A stretch of DNA of 64,000 nt. Origin: Diphasiastrum complanatum. Lineage: Eukaryota > Streptophyta > Lycopodiopsida > Lycopodiales > Lycopodiaceae. Where the stretch lies: the NCBI GenBank assembly GCA_029204225.1, contig MU832002.1, positions 28,357 to 92,356 on the forward strand, read 5' to 3'. Position numbers and translations under genes: made by a program. The notes below the pieces were generated by a model that was not told the origin of the DNA, did not search any database, and saw only the letters and a program-made list of their open reading frames with translations. This document shows, piece after piece, positions 12,036 through 23,150 of this stretch; within the stretch, counting starts at the first letter, position 1; each line of letters starts with the position of its first letter.

Positions 12036-12892
12036 GGGTTTTGACATTCTGCAAGTAAAGTTTTTACGAGTTTTGCGAGTTTTTTTTATCCATAATCCCA
12101 CAAAATGGTAGCAGATGGCGTGCTACTCTTTTCATGCCACTATTTTTGAAGAATAAGAATGGTGGTTTGATGCTAACTAAAAACTTTGACTATCCATCAA
12201 ATCTTAAACAGGTCCATTACAAAATACTTGTTACTCTATAAATATAAGTTTACTTCTATTTAAAAAAAAGTGTTATTGAAGTTGTAAAAGCTAGCATGTC
12301 AGCATGCTAGCTTGCAATTTTTTTAAAATTACGAAGATTTTTTGAAAAACTTTTTGAAAAAATAAATTTGAATTTGATTTGACTAGCATGCCGGTGTGCT
12401 AGCCAAGTAAATTATAAAATAGAAAAGCTATTTTGATACATTTGAAAATCAAATTTTGAGTAAAAATATTATTTTAGAATATTTTTTTCAACCTCCAAAC
12501 ATAGTAAGTCGACGTGCTAAGTAAAACAACAAAAAAAATTTGCGACCTTTAAAGATAGCACGCCGGCGTGCTATATGAAATGAGAAAAAAAAATTTGTAG
12601 CCTCCAAACCTAGCACGCCGGCGTGCACGGCCTGATCAAATTTTTATTTTTATTTTTTTTTGTGCAGCCTCCAAACCGTGCACACCAGCATGCTAGGTTT
12701 GGAGGCTGCAAAAAAAATTTAATTTGATTTTTTTTTTACTTTGTGACATTGTTAACTATGTACCAAACCACATTCTCAATAATAAACATTGTAGTAAATA
12801 GCGTAAAAAAGGTAGCACACCATGTGCTATCTTTTGTTGAATCATGGCAAAAAAAAACTCGCAAAAAATTTACTGACAAAATGCCAAGGCCC
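12036..12892. mobile_element. non-autonomous Mutator-like element
   Basis: An 857-bp insert is flanked by a perfect 9-bp duplication TGAGGGAAT (12027-12035 and 12893-12901). Removing the insert plus one duplication restores the sequence seen in the neighbouring repeat copy near 11755. Its ends are imperfect inverted repeats: the left reads GGGTTTTGACATTCTGCAAG, and the right, reversed, reads GGGCCTTGGCATTTTGTCAG, with further agreement for about 20 bp. A 9-bp duplication is the hallmark of the Mutator superfamily. No transposase is encoded. The interior carries the palindrome array described separately. Confidence 0.8.
12290..12830. repeat. array of degenerate TAGCACGCCGGCGTGCTA palindromes
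   Basis: At least seven palindromic or near-palindromic motifs lie inside the Mutator-like element: 12290-12311 (9-bp arms), 12383-12402, 12502-12519, 12555-12574 (a perfect 20-bp palindrome, ATAGCACGCCGGCGTGCTAT), 12613-12626, about 12677-12695 and 12812-12830. Several are preceded by a CCTCCAAAC-type block, so the unit is a tandem repeat of roughly 50-70 bp. Around 12663-12710 the blocks TGCAGCCTCCAAACC and GGTTTGGAGGCTGCA form 15-bp arms of a hairpin. The function is unknown. Confidence 0.8.
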
Positions 12893-13632
12893 TGAGGGAA
12901 TTAACTTAAAATCAGAGAGAATCATTGAAAGTACATCAACCTTGGTTGTGCCTTGAATTGATTGCATTTCAAATCTATTGGTTAGATCTTTTGCATATTG
13001 AACATTAACTTCTCACTTTTCAAATGTGAACACTGACAAGACGACCATTTTTGTGCTTGTTGTTTTTCTAATACTGTATTACATGAACTAAGACAAAATC
13101 ATTAGAGTCCTCCAAAATGCTCCTATTGATGGTAGAAATTCTCAGTTCAATCCACAATATAGCGAGAATGAATTGTTGAAAGGGGTCATTGCCAACTAGA
13201 TGTCCATTTGTAATAGCCATCTTCAAAAACTCCATGCTCGTTATACGGTACACCTCCTCATGCATGCTATAGCTCATGTAAAGCATCTCATGTATCTAGT
13301 TCTTTGTGTCCAAAATTTAGGCTCATTTGGTGTAAAAATGAGCAATTTATGTAAAAATGAGTGAGAATGAGCAATTTATGTGAAGGTTGTCAAGAACTGC
13401 CAGGATTGCATTTTGGTTGAACTCAAAGTTCTCCTCACTCTAAGTGCCAACCATCGTATGCATAGGATCAATGAAAATGTTTTTGACAAGTTCTTGATCT
13501 ATCCAACTCTCATAGCTTATGGTCTGGTGTTCTGAGAGAACAACATGTTTAAAGATTGGTTGAATAGTAGATTGTCTTTTTATACTTCATTGATCTATCC
13601 AGCTCTCATAGCTTATGGTATGGTGTTTTGAG
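12893..13632 (+). repeat. R1 dispersed repeat, copy 1 continued
   Basis: Non-coding sequence matches the stretch at about 22430-22990 in many blocks, such as TTCTCCTCACT, CTTGATCTATCCAA and AACATGTTTAAAG. From about 13496 a roughly 92-bp unit (ATCTATCCAACTCTCATAGC through TTATACTTCATTG) is duplicated; the second unit is split at 13632 by the Copia insertion and continues at 19837. Confidence 0.6.
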
Positions 13633-14637
13633 TGTTGGATTTATTTCCTCTAGTCACCTTAATCCCATTTTTAATCTGCCTCCATTCATGCTGCATATTT
13701 ACTCGCATTGTCGCGCAGTCTGCATATTCACATGCAAATTCTCACAGACGATGAAAAGACGAAAAGCAAAGGCTGACGTCACACCCTCTTCACGCTCATG
13801 CAACTGCGCTAACAAACTGGACGATGACTGCAGCCACCCACGATCTCCTACAGACAGCACATCCACCCTATACTTTCTGCACACCTGTAACATTATGTAT
13901 ATATCGAATATCATTTGCGTATTCAATAACGAAGATCAACAGTGAAGAAGTCAGTAAGCGAGAGAGAACGAAGAAGAGAAGCTTATCAGAGATAGACAAA
14001 AGTAGATGCTCTATGCATTGATTCTTTAATTTGTCAGCAACAAGGTTTCATCCCTTTCTCCAGTTTGAATAAGCTTCGTAGGGCACGCGGTTTCGTCTGC
14101 TACTGTCTTGTGCTCTACCGCATTATTGACATGTATACTTGATATACTTAATCTGATATAGTTCTTTGTTCTGCGTTCAGATTTGTGTTAATATTGCTAT
14201 GCTTATTATTCATTCTGTCTGATCTTTCTAGTTGCTTCTTCTGGTAATAGACAACTAACATTTAGTCGTGTCTTTCGCAAATGTTTCGCAACTAATTATT
14301 TGTCGAGCACTGTCTAGCTCTTCGCGAATCATTCACGACACATAATTTGTCTAACTATTTGCGACAAATTATTCTTCTGACGCTTCGTTCATTAATGTTT
14401 GGCTACGTAATAAAAAACAACCGTGATTTCCATTACTAATGTTCTGTTCGTTCTAATAGACGTAGTCATGCTTTCGGAGAGAGTCGCATAGCTCGTTCCG
14501 CTGTGCATGAACAATTTTTGTTCGAGTTCATTTCTTGTTCATGTTTCGTGTCTCGTTCGTGTTCGTCTTACCCCTCTGAGCCAAATTTTTTTTTACGACA
14601 CCTTTCTCAACTCTCGCTACTCTCCCTCTCTCCAACA
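13633..14637 (+). repeat. 5' LTR of the full-length Copia
   Basis: This 1005-bp LTR starts TGTTGG and ends CCAACA. It is followed at once by the PBS. The short ORFs inside it occur in both LTR copies and look like non-coding sequence. Confidence 0.93.
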
Positions 14638-14650
14638 TGGTATCAGAACA
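14638..14650 (+). promoter_or_regulatory. primer-binding site
   Basis: TGGTATCAGAACA abuts the 5' LTR end. Compared with the usual TGGTATCAGAGC it has one change (G to A) at the eleventh position. Confidence 0.85.
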
Positions 14651-14792
14651 CTTTTCATAGTTTGATAAGCTTCCACAGTACAAGACTCTACTAGCCGATA
14701 GAGTAATTGTTTTCTTGTTCTGTATTTCAGCATCAGATTTTCATACTTAAGTCACTAATAGTTTCTCCTATCACTTAGACTAATTCCTCCAC

Positions 14793-17700
14793 ATGGATTC
14801 CCAAGGGAAAGCCAGTCCTATCATGGACAAGCTTGATGGAGCCAATTACCATCTGTGAAAATTTAAGATGAAAACTATACTAATGGCTAAAGAATTGTAT
14901 GATGTTGTTATAGGTGCAGAAGGGAAACCCAATGCAGACGACGCAGCAATCGCCAGATGGAAGCTGAAGGATGGAAAGTCTTTCGCGTTGATCATTCTTA
15001 ACATCACGGATACCCAGATCGGCCATGTATCCGAGGCTTAGACATCAAACAAAATCTGGGACATCTTGAGCACACTATATGAAGTGCGAGATATAGCTTC
15101 CAAACTACATCTCAAGAAGAAATTTTACTCCCTCAAGATGATGAATGGTGATTCTCTGTAGAATCACATTAATCAATTCAAGAACCTGCTAAGACAAATG
15201 GCCGTTGTTGGATCTGTCATTGACTATCAAGACGTAGTGATGCGACTGCTTACAAGCTTGCCAAGCTCTTACGACAGCTGGGTGATGATCATCACGACTC
15301 ACCCAAAATTGACTCTTTCGAGAGTCATTACTATGTTGTTGCAAGAAGACATGCGAAGGAACGAAACCTCAAGTTCCTCAGCTGTTTCTCACGCCTTGTA
15401 CACCAACAAGAGCACGACAAAGTAGAAGAAGAAGAAAGACCTGAAGCAATCAAAGTCAGACCAGAAACCAGCTCAGCACAAAGAACAGTCGAATCCGCAG
15501 ACAAAGAAGAAGTTGTTCTGCAGATACCGCAAACGAAACAACCACGAAATACAAGATTGTCGAATACTTCAAGCAAAGACCAACAACAAGGGGCAGTCGA
15601 ATCAAGTGGCAAATGCAGCTGCAGAAGCTCCACAACCTATTCAAGAAGCGGATCATGATGTCTTCATGACCAGCCATCAAGAAGCATCTGGCGACAGTTC
15701 TTGGTTCCTGGATTCCGGAGCCACTCAGCATATGACTAGCCTCATCGGTTGTTTCGAGTCCTATACACCTTACAGTACCCAGAAATATGTCCACATTGGT
15801 GACAATAGCACACAGGCTATTAAAGGTGAAGGCACTGTAAAATTAAACTTTGCCAATGATTACTCTAAGCTACTCTCTAAAGTCCTTTATGTACCAAATT
15901 CATCTACAAATCTGCTCTCTGTAAGCAGAATCACAGATCTAGGACACATAGAAGAATTCGAATGTGATCAGGGTAAAGTAGTTGATAGGACAAACAAGAT
16001 CCTAGCACTCGGAAAGAGGCATGGATACTTGTACAAATTGAGTCATTGCTTTTTTGCCTCTAGTCAGGCTCTCAGTACTTCAATTCATTCAAATAAAGGT
16101 TTACTTTGACATTATAGACTTGGTCATTTAAATCATGCTGCTATACAATGAATGTCTAGACAATCTATTGTTCTTGATCTCGACTATCCTCGCGAAAGAG
16201 TCGAGTTACCTGTCTGTCAAGACTGTCTAGTTGGTAAACGGACTAGGAAACCTTTTAAATCAAGCCATCAACGCATTGCTAAAGAATTGCTAGATGTTGT
16301 ACATTCAGATATTTGTGACCCGATGAAAAATCCTTCGCTAATAGATGCCAAGTATTTTATAACCTATATTGATGAATTTTCCAGAAGGACCATGGTGTAT
16401 TTTATAAAGTAGAAATCAGAAGCCTTCAACTGCTTCAGAATCTTCAAGGAGCGTGCAGAGAAGGGGACTGGAAGGACGATCAAGGCCCTCAGGTCAGACA
16501 ACGGTAGAGAATAAATCTCTATCGAGTTTAAGGAGTACTGTCAAAGCCAAGGCATTGAACAGCAATTCATCACTCCTTATAGTCCTCAGTCTAATGGCTT
16601 AGCCGAGAGGAAGAACCGTACTCTGGTCGAATCTGCCAAATGTATGCTATCGCATGCATCGTTGCCTAAGAGATTATGGGCTGAAGTTGTCTCCACTGCA
16701 GCCTACATCCAAAACAGATGTTCGACCAAGGCCCTCTCAGGCAAGACACCCCACGAGGTGTGGACAGCCTCTAAGCCTTCTTTGAAGAACCTAAGAGTGT
16801 TTGGGTGCATCACCTATGCGCAGATCCCAAAAGACATGAGGAAGAAATTGGACTTCCAAGGTCTCAAGACCATCCTGATCGGATATACCTCATTTGATAA
16901 TACTTATAAGCTATATGATCATGATACCCAGCAAATCTTGTATAGCCGAGATACAATCTTCATCGAGAATCAGTTCGTCGACCTCAAAGGCAAGGATGTT
17001 GTTCAAGAAGGACCCTCGTCACCTACCATTGATACGACAGTCCGAGCTTTTGGCTCAGACGTGTCTATTGTCGACCCACTTCGAGACATCGAGTCAGACG
17101 AAGATGTTGTTGCTACCCAGCAACAAATCCCAAGAGCGGTTCTTCAGTCGAATCCTCCCAAAAGATCAAGCCGAGTGCGCACACAGATCACAAGGTATAC
17201 TTCTGAGTCTGTCTGTCTCTTGATACAGGAACTGACAACATTCGAAGAGACACTCAGCCAACCAGACTCTGATCTCTGGAGAGAAGTTATGGACAGAGAG
17301 TATTCCTCTTTGATCAAGAACCAGACATGGTCATTAGTCGAAGCTCCTATTGGCTGCAATATCATTGACTACAAATGGATTTTTAAGATCAAATACAATG
17401 CCAACGGAGCAATTGACCAAAGGAAGGCAAGAATGGTAGCACAACGATTCATCCAGATCCCGAATGTCGACTACAGTGAGACTTTTAGTCCAGTCATCAA
17501 ACATTCGTTGATCCGAATGCTCTTTTCTTATGCTGCAGTTGCTGACCTCGAAGTGCATCAACTCGATGTACAAACAACCTATCTGAATGGAGTGATACAA
17601 GAAGATATCTACATGATCCAGCCCGAAGGATACGTTCTGGAAGGTATGAAAAATCATGTCTGTAAACTCCACAAAGCATTGTACGGCTTGAAACAGTCTG

Positions 17701-18817
17701 CCAGAGCTTAGTTTCAGAGGATCAACACATTCCTCATCAAATAAGGATTCAAAGCAAGCACTGCTGATTGCAACGTCAATTCCAAATCAGTACAACAATC
17801 CTTCATTATTATCACCTTGTACGTGGATGATATGTTGCTCTTCAGCAACAATACCAATATAGTCAAGGATTCGAAGCAGATACTGTTTTTAGAGTTCGAC
17901 ATGACTGATCTGGGCGAAGCTCACTTCTGTCTGGGAAGTCAAATCCACAGAGACAGAGCAGATCGACTGATTTACATCACTCAACAAAGGTATCTTCACA
18001 ACGTTCTCAACAGATACAATTTGATGAATTGTAAATTAGCTCACTCACCAATGGATCCAGGCCTGCATCTGTCAAAGGACCGATGTCCCCAGACCAAACA
18101 GGAAGTGGAGCAAATGAGAGAATACCCTTATCGATCGATACTAGGATCTCTCATGTATGCAATGGTCTGTACAAGACTTGATATCTCTTTTGTTGTAAGC
18201 TCACTCAGCCAATACATGGCTAATCCTAGCATTACCCATTGGAAGGCTCTCACACGAATCATGAGATATATTCGAGCTACCATGGACCAGTGCATCTGCT
18301 ATGGAGATGTCAGCAACGACAATCTTCATCAGCTCAGTGGTTATTCTGATGCAAGCTGGGGAGAAGATATAGACAATTGTAGATCCACATCTGGATTTAC
18401 ATTCTTCTTCAACGGCGGTTCTATCTCATGGAACAGTCGTAAGCAATCTTTTGTCGCACTTTCTTCTACAAAAGCAGAATACATTGTTGCTTCTCAATCT
18501 ATCAAAGAAGTGTTTTGGTTGAGAAATTTACTGTCAGATGTTAATCTGAATTTGTATAACCCTACAATTTTATTTTGTGATAATTAGAGTGCTATGCCTT
18601 ATCGGCCAACCCTAGATTTCACTCTAGGAGTAAGCACATTGAAATCAGATATCACTACATCAGGGGCAAGGTTCTCAACAAGGAAGTAAGCTTAACGTAC
18701 AGCAGAACGCTAAACATGGTTGCAGACATATTCACGAAAGCACTCAGTGTTAATGCACACAACAAATTTTGTGAATTGCTTAGTCTGAAGATCAAGGCAT
18801 TCATGGATCCAGATTAA
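14793..18817 (+). pseudogene. Copia gag-pol with point-mutation stops
   Basis: One frame runs from ATG at 14793 to about 18590 and is interrupted only by eleven stop codons; a single frameshift near 18600 leads to the terminal stop at 18815. In order it contains gag (14793-15500), a zinc knuckle whose second Cys is Arg (FCRYRKRNNHEIQDC, 15513-15557), protease DSGATQHM (15706-15729), the integrase zinc region (GHLNH at about 16124, C..C at 16222-16233) and DDE core with SDNG and LAERKNRTL (16495-16625), RT with YVDD at 17820-17831, and RNase H with SGYSDASWGED (about 18336-18368). Most stops fall where Copia proteins have Trp or Gln, for example 14856, 15039, 15159, 16107, 16410 and 17709, consistent with G:C to A:T mutation. 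Confidence 0.92.
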
Positions 18818-18824
18818 GAGGGGG
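18816..18824 (+). promoter_or_regulatory. polypurine tract
   Basis: AAGAGGGGG lies directly before the 3' LTR and overlaps the final stop codon. It is the usual plus-strand primer position. Confidence 0.85.
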
Positions 18825-19831
18825 TGTTGGATTTATTTCCTCTAGTCACCTAAATCCCATTTTTAATTTGCCTCTATTCATGGTGCATATGTACTTGCAT
18901 TGTCGCGCAGTCTGCATATTCACATGCAAATTCTCACAGGCGATGAAAAGACGAAAAACAAAGGCTGATGTCACACCCTCTTCATGTTCATGCAGCTGCG
19001 CTAACAAACTGGATGATGACTGCAGCCACCCACAATCTCCTACAGACAGCACATCCACCCTGTACTTTCTTCATCTGCACACCTGTAACATTATGTATAT
19101 ATCAAATACCATTTGCATATTCAATAACAAAGACCAACAGTGAAGAAGTCAGTAAGCGAGATAGAACGAAGCAGAGAAGCTTATCAGAGATAGACAAAGT
19201 AGATGCTCTATGCATTGATTCTTTAATTTGTCAGCAATAAGGTTTCATCCATTTTTATTTGAATAAGCTTCGTAGGGCACGCGGTTTTGTCCGCTACTGT
19301 CTTGTGCTCTACCGCATTATTGACATGTATACTTGATATACTTAATCTGATACAGTTCTTTGTTGTGCGTTCAGATTTGTGTTAATATTGATATGCTTAT
19401 TATTCATTTTGTTTGAACTTTCTAGTTGCTCCTCCTGGTAATAGACGACTAACATTTAGTCGTGTCTTTCACGAATGTTTCGCGACTAATTATCTGTCGA
19501 GCACTGTCTAGCTCTTCGCAAATCGTTCGCGACACATAATTTGTCTAGCTATTTGCGACAAATTATTCTTCTGACGCTTTGTTCATTAATGTTTGGCTAC
19601 GTAATCAAGAAAGGCCGTGATTTCCATCACTAATGTTCTGTTTGTTCTGATAGGCATAGTCATGCTTTCGAAGAGAGTCGCATAGCTCGTTCCGCTGTGC
19701 ACGAACAATTTTTGTTCGAGTTCATTTCTCGTTCGTGTTTCGTGTCTCGTTCGTGTTCGTCTTACCCCTCTGAGCTAAATGTTTTTTTACGACACCTTTC
19801 TCAACTCTCGCTACTCTCCCTCTCTCCAACA
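18825..19831 (+). repeat. 3' LTR of the full-length Copia
   Basis: This 1007-bp LTR pairs with 13633-14637. Differences are mostly single-base transitions plus a few short indels. Confidence 0.93.
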
Positions 19832-20040
19832 TTGAGTGCAACATAATTAAAGCTTGGTTGAAGAGTAGATTGTTTTTTTCTTATACTTCATGGATAGCAT
19901 TGTTTATACAATAGTTTGGCTTAGTAGTTTGTAATCAAACTTTAACTTTAGTTACTAAATGTTAGGGAACCCATGGATACCAAATTTTAATAGTAATTGA
20001 TTAAGGATTGAATGAAAACAATTCATCTTAAGTTTTAGAG
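19832..20040 (+). repeat. R1 repeat copy 1, downstream of the Copia insertion
   Basis: The sequence resumes the R1 unit broken at 13632 (AAGCTTGGTTGAAGAGTAG matches AAGATTGGTTGAATAGTAG at about 13552). It then matches the stretch at 23040-23130 (GTTTGTAATCAA versus GTTTGCAATCAA). No gene is present. Confidence 0.6.
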
Positions 20041-20235
20041 ACTTGTTTGCTATTTTTTTCTTGACAATAAAAAATAGTTATGTTCTCTTTGTATACTTGG
20101 AATATAGTGGCCAAGTTTTGAAAAAATGTCAATTGTAAATGGGCTACCATGCACAATCCAAGAGTTATAACATTCATCTTGTTCATCAGTCCCTATTATT
20201 TTCATGAATGCTAAAAAAGTTACTTCTTGTTTACA

Positions 20236-20237
<2 letters not shown>

Positions 20238-20298
<61 letters not shown>
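20238..20298. repeat. (CT)n microsatellite
   Basis: About thirty uninterrupted CT dinucleotides. The flanks at 20041-20237 and 20299-20760 hold no recognised gene. Confidence 0.97.
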
Positions 20299-20300
<2 letters not shown>

Positions 20301-20865
20301 GAAAAACAGACTGTATGGATACCCTTGATCCAAAATTGGGCTATCCAGGTCTGAAATTTGTAGGGCCATGAGTGGCCTAACATCGCCATTCTATAATACA
20401 CTCGGGCCACTGGTGACTCCATGGTCGTATTAGGATAAAAAAAGGGTGGTGGCAAAAAGTTGTCCCATCTAGTGGGGACCCGCAACAAAAATTCTAAGTT
20501 CTGGACGAATTCGACTGCCGCGCGGACTATTGGATTGGGGCACTTGATATATTTGTTAGAAAACTAGACTAGAGCCCTCTTGGTGTCTCTACGTCTGTAC
20601 CTCATCCGTGCTCTGAACATATCTTTGGCCAATTTAAGGTGCTGACTGTTATTTGGTCCAAAGAGATTCCACAATCTGCCCATTTGTGTCATCGTGGAAT
20701 GAGGACAAAATGTGGATTAACTCTCAGCTGCCTCGGACTGGTCACATAAGCCCTAATGGTTGACATATATTTTTCGAATGTGCATTATCGCCATGCAGGT
20801 TGCGGACCCAGTGGCGGAATACAGACGATCTCATTTCCCTTGATATCTTCGACAGAGAATGATAT

Positions 20866-21640
20866 CTACCAGCCGCTGCATGAGGAGTCATGTGGAAACT
20901 GGACTAGGAAATCACTGATTTCTTTCTCCACGCTTTTTGACTTGCGGAATGCGTGGTTGGCAGATATGGAACGAGGGCCTTGGGAGGTGGATACTTGTTG
21001 TTCCTCCACTGCTCTTTCTGGACTCTGTCCCGCGCCTTGGCTTGTGTCTTGAGTGCCAGGCCATGCTGCGTCTGATCCCTGAATGCGGCTTGAACTTGCC
21101 TGTGCAGCTTCTAATGTGGGCGACATTGGAATTACCATCGAAGCCGGTTGTGGTTGTTGTGCTATGTGTTGTTGATAGGCCTTGAGAGCGGCCTTTGCTT
21201 GCACGAGTTTGTGGAGTGCGCTACGACGGTAATTGTCGAAACTAGCTTGGTAGTCATCCAATGTTTGTCGGTATAGATCCAGCATTAGAAAGTCCATCTC
21301 GTATTGGTTGAGAGGACGGTTGATGGGGATGGGCTGGGCTAACCAAACATTTTTTCCTTATTATAGGGTGTGGACCTCTGCTCCCAGGTGTTGATTCTCA
21401 GTTTCAACCACTTGTGATTGGGCCTGGAGCGGGGCTATTGGAGTGGGGCTAGCTGAACTTCTTAGACCTTCGTAAAGGCATCATCACTAATTTGAAGAGG
21501 TCTTTGATATACCGTTGAAGGCTTTTCTCCTTCCGTTTCAACTTCAAGATGCAGTGCCACCTATAGCTCTTGCTGAAGTGCCACCTATAGGTCTTGTTGG
21601 AGCTGTGTGAGCTCCGCTCCCCAAGGTTAACTGAGTTTGC
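20866..21640 (-). pseudogene. unrecognised minus-strand ORF with Gln-rich upstream part
   Basis: An open frame of 143 codons (21297-20866) starts MDFLMLDLYRQTLDDYQASF and continues with an Ala/Gln-rich helical part and a Ser/Gln-rich tail. The same frame stays open upstream to about 21340. A neighbouring piece upstream (about 21615-21345) reads as QQDL-VALQQEL-VALHLEVE with four in-frame TAG codons. I do not recognise the family. The composition suggests a helical, gag- or accessory-type retroelement protein, but this is inference. Base composition is GC-richer than the surroundings. Confidence 0.35.
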
Positions 21641-22249
21641 TAAGTTTTGTTAATTAGTCAAAAGTCAAAATGGTGGTAGGTGAGGTGTGCTTCTTTGTGC
21701 ACCATAGATTAGAATGTATTTCTTTTGAAGGGTTAGAATTTCAATCCTACCTTCTTGAAGTAGCCAATAGAAACCAAAGGACAAGGGCCTCCCCAAAGAT
21801 AAAAAGACATCTTATATACTTCATTTACATGCTAATTGAGAGAAGGAAACTCTACCATTTTGGAGATCCAAGCATTCTCATTGTGCTATTGCTTTGTGTC
21901 ATTTGCTCTCTTGTAGTTGCTATTTCTCTTCATTTTGCTATTCATTGTTTATGTTAGTTAAAACTTCTCCACTTGATTCATGCAAATAGCTAATGAACGT
22001 CTCCCTCTAACTCTCTCTCTCTCACCCCCTTTCACCTCTATCTATGAAGTGTATGTGGTTAGTGCTAGTTAAGAGCTAGAGTTAGACTGGGCTAATGTTG
22101 GTTTAGTGTATAAAGCAACTAAGTGAGCAACTAATCTAAGTTAGATTACACATCCTTGTGTTCTAACCCTTATTGACAAGCGGAGGGCTGCTCACCATCT
22201 ATTCACTACACCCTACAAGATAGCGCTACAAAGATATGATCAAAGAGAA
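21641..22249. other. unassigned spacer
   Basis: AT-rich sequence with one short ORF (21670-21957) that has a hydrophobic C-terminal half but no family signature. I see no support for a gene. Confidence 0.35.
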
Positions 22250-23150
22250 TTAGGAGAATATTATTCAAAAATTTGGCAAGCAGTTAGTGTGAGGAAGCGA
22301 GCTAGCATCAAAGCGAGTCATTCTACATCGAATCACATTAAGTTTGGTGAAGAAAACTCAAATTTCATGCATTTTACCATGTTTTTTGTTTCAAACATTT
22401 GCATACTATGATTCATGCTTGAATTCTTTATAGGTATTGCTTTTTGAAACTTGTTTTTGTTTGATTTGATTGCATATCCATTCTATTGGCTAGATCTTGT
22501 ATATTGCTTGGCAATTTTTTGCTTCTCAAAAATCAACGTTATTTAGTCAATTTTCTACTTGCCATTTTCTTGTTGTAATGAATCAATTGAGACCTAGATA
22601 GATAGTTAGAGGACACTAGACTCTCGAGTGTGATTACCGTTAGTAAGATGCATGATATTCTGAGAAACTTCTAAAAGTGGTTGTTGCCTACTGGTTATGT
22701 GCATAAGTTGCACCTCTTCATGCATGACATTTCTTATTTGAAGCGCTCATGTTTCTAGTAAAATGTATTAAGGTTTAAGCTTATTTGATGCAAAAATGAC
22801 TGAGAATGGACAATTTCTATGGCAATTGTCAAAAATTAACAAAATTGCATTTTTGGACTTTTGCTTTATTGTTCTCCTCACTTTGAGCACCAACCCTTGC
22901 ATGCATAAGATCAACAAAATTATTTTTGATAGATGCTTGATCTATCCAAACCTTGTAGGTGTTGAGAGAACATGTTTAAAGTTTTGACTGGCAAATATAT
23001 GATTATTTTAAACTACATTATTGATATTTGACATAGTTTTTTGTGGCTCAATAGTTTGCAATCAACCTTTGACAATTACTAAGTGGTGGGGCACCCACAC
23101 ACATCAATTTTTGTGGTGATTGATTGATAACAAGTGGTGACAAGTTTTTA
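22250..23150 (+). repeat. R1 dispersed repeat, copy 2
   Basis: Non-coding sequence is collinear with copy 1 (11750-13632 plus 19832 onward) but lacks the Mutator-like and Copia insertions. Shared blocks include TTGGCTAGATCTT versus TTGGTTAGATCTT, TCTTCATGCATGAC versus CCTCATGCATGC, and CTTGATCTATCCAA. It acts as an empty-site reference for both insertions. Confidence 0.6.

Larger units (their letters stand above)
13633..19831 (+). mobile_element. full-length Ty1/Copia retrotransposon
   Basis: A 6199-bp element has two LTRs (13633-14637 and 18825-19831), a PBS, a polypurine tract and a perfect 5-bp target duplication TTGAG (13628-13632 and 19832-19836). The LTRs are clearly alike over their whole length, with scattered substitutions, so the insertion is moderately old. 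The internal frame is gag-PR-IN-RT-RH, the Copia order. It landed inside a tandem duplication of the R1 repeat. Stops in gag-pol mean it cannot make its own proteins. Confidence 0.95.

Noticed and set aside
13628-13945. ORFs of 60-105 codons within the LTRs of the 13.6-19.8 kb Copia
   Set aside because: They sit in both LTR copies but show no conserved domain and cross the LTR border; treated as non-coding LTR sequence.
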